A stretch of 64,000 nt of DNA, taken from NCBI GenBank assembly GCA_016946835.1, contig JACVTC010000112.1, positions 343,501-407,500 on the forward strand, in the 5' to 3' direction. The position numbers and the translations under genes are program-made. Under the pieces are notes generated by a model. That model was not told where the DNA came from. It saw only the letters and a list, made by a program, of their open reading frames with translations, and made no database searches. Every line of letters starts with the position of its first letter. Position 1 is the first letter of the stretch. Below are positions 62,142 to 64,000 of the stretch, one piece after another. Origin of the DNA: Neocallimastix lanati (nom. inval.). Lineage: Eukaryota; Neocallimastigomycota; Neocallimastigomycetes; Neocallimastigales; Neocallimastigaceae.

Positions 62142-63229
62142 TAAGCAAAACTAATCAGATTGAAACAATCAAACAAATATATATAAAAAATTGATATATA
62201 AATAAAAAATAATAATAAAAATAAAAATAAAAAAAAAGAAGACTAAAGATTATATGTAATAAAAAATATAAAAACTTAATCTTCTATATTTGCAATCAAT
62301 TGATTATGAAACGTACTAGTTAATCATAATTGAAAATATTAAAATATATAATTATATATATTATTTTTGTTTTAAGATTTTCATTTTATTATATTATATC
62401 TGTATATTATTTTTATTTTCAATAAAGAGAAATATACAAAGTGAATATTCAAATAAGAAAAAAAAAACATAAAATTAAATATAATTTATATATTTAAATC
62501 ATTATTTAACAAAAAAAAATTCCAAAATTAAAAAAAAAAAAAATAGACATATTATAAAGAATGAAAAACATAGTATTTTAATTTATAAAAAAAGAAAATT
62601 TAATATTTTATTTAATAATTATGTCAGTAAAAAAATTTAAGTAGTCACTATTATTAAAATTATTTTTTATTAAAATAAAATAACATACAAAACAAAATAA
62701 TTATATTAACAATTTTTAAATATAAATATCAAAATATAAAAAATAATAAAACATATAATATAATTATAGTTTTGAGGTTAATTATTTTATACATTATTAA
62801 AACAATAATAACATATTTTTCTTGAAAATAAATTATTAGTTGTATATACAAGAGAAATATTTATTTAAAAAAAAAAAGAAAATAAATTCTTTTGAAGTAT
62901 AATTAGGGTATAGTTTAGGTTGTTAGTTATTTTTCTAAAAGAAAAATTTTAGTTGGTAGTTAGATATATTTTATATAATTTATTTTAATTTTTATTTATT
63001 AAAGCCATAATTATTTTCTTAAAAGAAAAAATAAGAGAAAGAAAAAGTTTTTTCAATATTTTCTGTTTTTTTCTTTATTTAAGAAATAAAAAAAGTAAAC
63101 TATAGTTAGTTTTTAGAAAAAATATTATAAAAATATAATATATTAGAAGTGTGCGTATTAAAAATACAAAGAATAAGGAGAAGTATTTTAATAAAGAGAA
63201 TTCTTTGAAGAATAAAAATATAATAAAAA
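56290..63229. other. AT-rich gene desert
   Basis: No gene is supportable in about 6.9 kb. Content: (CTTT)n at about 58191-58220; A-run at about 58815-58843; AATAATA-type array at about 61555-61700; T-runs at about 61963-61992 and 62095-62139 (45 T). The frame at 56280-56573 has a slightly mixed C-terminus but no domain and was not accepted. The promoter of the kinase-like gene must lie at the right end, but no motif stands out. Confidence 0.7.
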
Positions 63230-63629
63230 ATGATTTGTCTTCAACCATTTACTCCAATATATAATAAACAAGAAGATTACGATACAAAAGTGAATCGCAC
63301 AAGTTCTTCTGCAAATTCATCAAATTCCACTCTATCAGTAGCTTCCGAAACTTCAACAATGACTGATTCAACTACTGAAACTATTATAAATAATAACTTA
63401 CATAAAGTATATATGGATAGATATAGAGTAAATGATGGTATAAGTTCAATAGAGGTATATATAAAAATAATATAATATTCCTAGTAAAATAATTTTTTTA
63501 AAAAAATAAGCATTAATATTAGAATCAATCATAGAAAATAATATATAAATTAAAAATAAGTATATTATAGAATAATAGTATTAAATAAATAATAGATAGA
63601 AGAATAATTAAAGCATAATAATAAACGAT

Positions 63630-63668
<39 letters not shown>

Positions 63669-64000
63669 TTAATAATAAATATATGAAATAATAAATAGAA
63701 GGTGAAAAAATAAATTAATAAGTAAAATTAAATTTATAATTATTTATTAGACTGATTGTTCTCTAATCAAATTTGCTACCGATCTTACAAATAAACAAGA
63801 TGTTATATTAAAATTTATAAAAGATAAAAGTTGGTCTGTTAAGGAATTAGAAATTATGAACATTTTAAAAGAAAAGAAAATAAAACATGTTATAAAGTTA
63901 ATAGATCATTTTGTTGATAACGAAACTAACAGAGATGTATTAGTATTACCAAGATTAAAGCCAATACCAAAAACTGGTCTTAATTTAATTGATATCCAAA
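63230..64000 (+). CDS. Protein-kinase-like gene, 5' part (runs off the window)
   Basis: Exon 1 is 63230-63454 (75 codons). A 296-bp intron spans 63455-63750 (GTATAT...ATTAG). Exon 2 starts at 63751 and continues past the window. Both junctions are phase 0. The N-terminus (about 1-58) is Ser/Thr/Asn-rich and probably disordered. Then YRVND... leads into kinase lobe 1: VILKFIK holds the VAIK-type lysine (Lys96), KELEIMNILKEKKIKHVIKLIDHF has the helix C glutamate (Glu109) and the next strand, and DVLVLPRL looks like strand 5 and hinge. The glycine-rich loop is degenerate, with no GxGxxG between YRVND and the lysine, so a pseudokinase or divergent kinase is possible. The catalytic loop and DFG are outside the window, so activity cannot be judged. 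Confidence 0.82.
63455..63750 (+). other. Intron 1 of the kinase-like gene
   Basis: Starts GTATATATAAAA and ends TATTTATTAG. It contains an (AAT)n tract at about 63633-63670 and a stop codon in the exon 1 frame soon after the donor. Removing it joins GAG to ACT in phase. Confidence 0.85.

Overview
The window comes from an extremely AT-rich eukaryotic genome. Most of the 64 kb is A/T homopolymer and low-complexity DNA. In lines I counted by hand, intergenic sequence is near 12% GC and genes are about 35-45% GC. My best guess for the organism is an anaerobic gut fungus (Neocallimastigomycota). The reasons are the composition, short GT-AG introns made of microsatellite, bacterial-looking intronless enzymes, and a seven-transmembrane receptor fused to a bacterial-type sugar-binding domain. 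An amoebozoan such as Dictyostelium is a less likely alternative. No database search was possible.

Layout. 1-13,190: AT desert with only simple repeats. 13,190-14,190: a complex, less AT-rich island with a Pol III-like unit, an inverted-repeat array and a short ORF remnant. 15,450-16,517: a minisatellite followed by an intronless bacterial-type Cof/HAD phosphatase gene. 17,864-21,801 (minus): a five-exon gene for a class C-type GPCR with an N-terminal solute-binding-protein domain; the splice phases and total length close exactly at 781 aa. 29,979-31,955: a 658-aa low-complexity protein (His-Gly-Pro, Pro-Gly, about 90 Ser, Met-Gly-Lys-Cys, Ala blocks).

32,576-44,304 is a cluster of non-LTR retrotransposons (LINEs). 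Copy A1 (32,591-38,149) is full length, with two 159-bp 5' monomers, a poly(A) tail and an exact 15-bp target-site duplication. Copy B (38,327-40,020) is a 5'-truncated relative with its own 14-bp duplication. A degenerate tail (C) lies at 40,246-40,377. Copy A2 (40,714-44,289) is a 5'-truncated sibling of A1 with a 15-bp duplication. A further B-like fragment lies at 47,960-48,370. Comparing A1 with A2 shows that A1 carries only two small frameshifts in what was one ORF of about 1,493 codons.

46,545-47,237: an intronless SAM-dependent methyltransferase of bacterial type. 50,857-51,267: a near-perfect (TTTTA)n tract of about 82 units. 54,960-56,280 (minus): a compositionally distinct island with two unrecognised coding stretches and a perfect GC-rich inverted repeat. 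63,230 to the window end: the first exon and part of the second exon of a protein-kinase-like gene. The genes do not form an operon or obvious pathway. They read as isolated eukaryotic genes, some probably acquired from bacteria, in a repeat-rich landscape.
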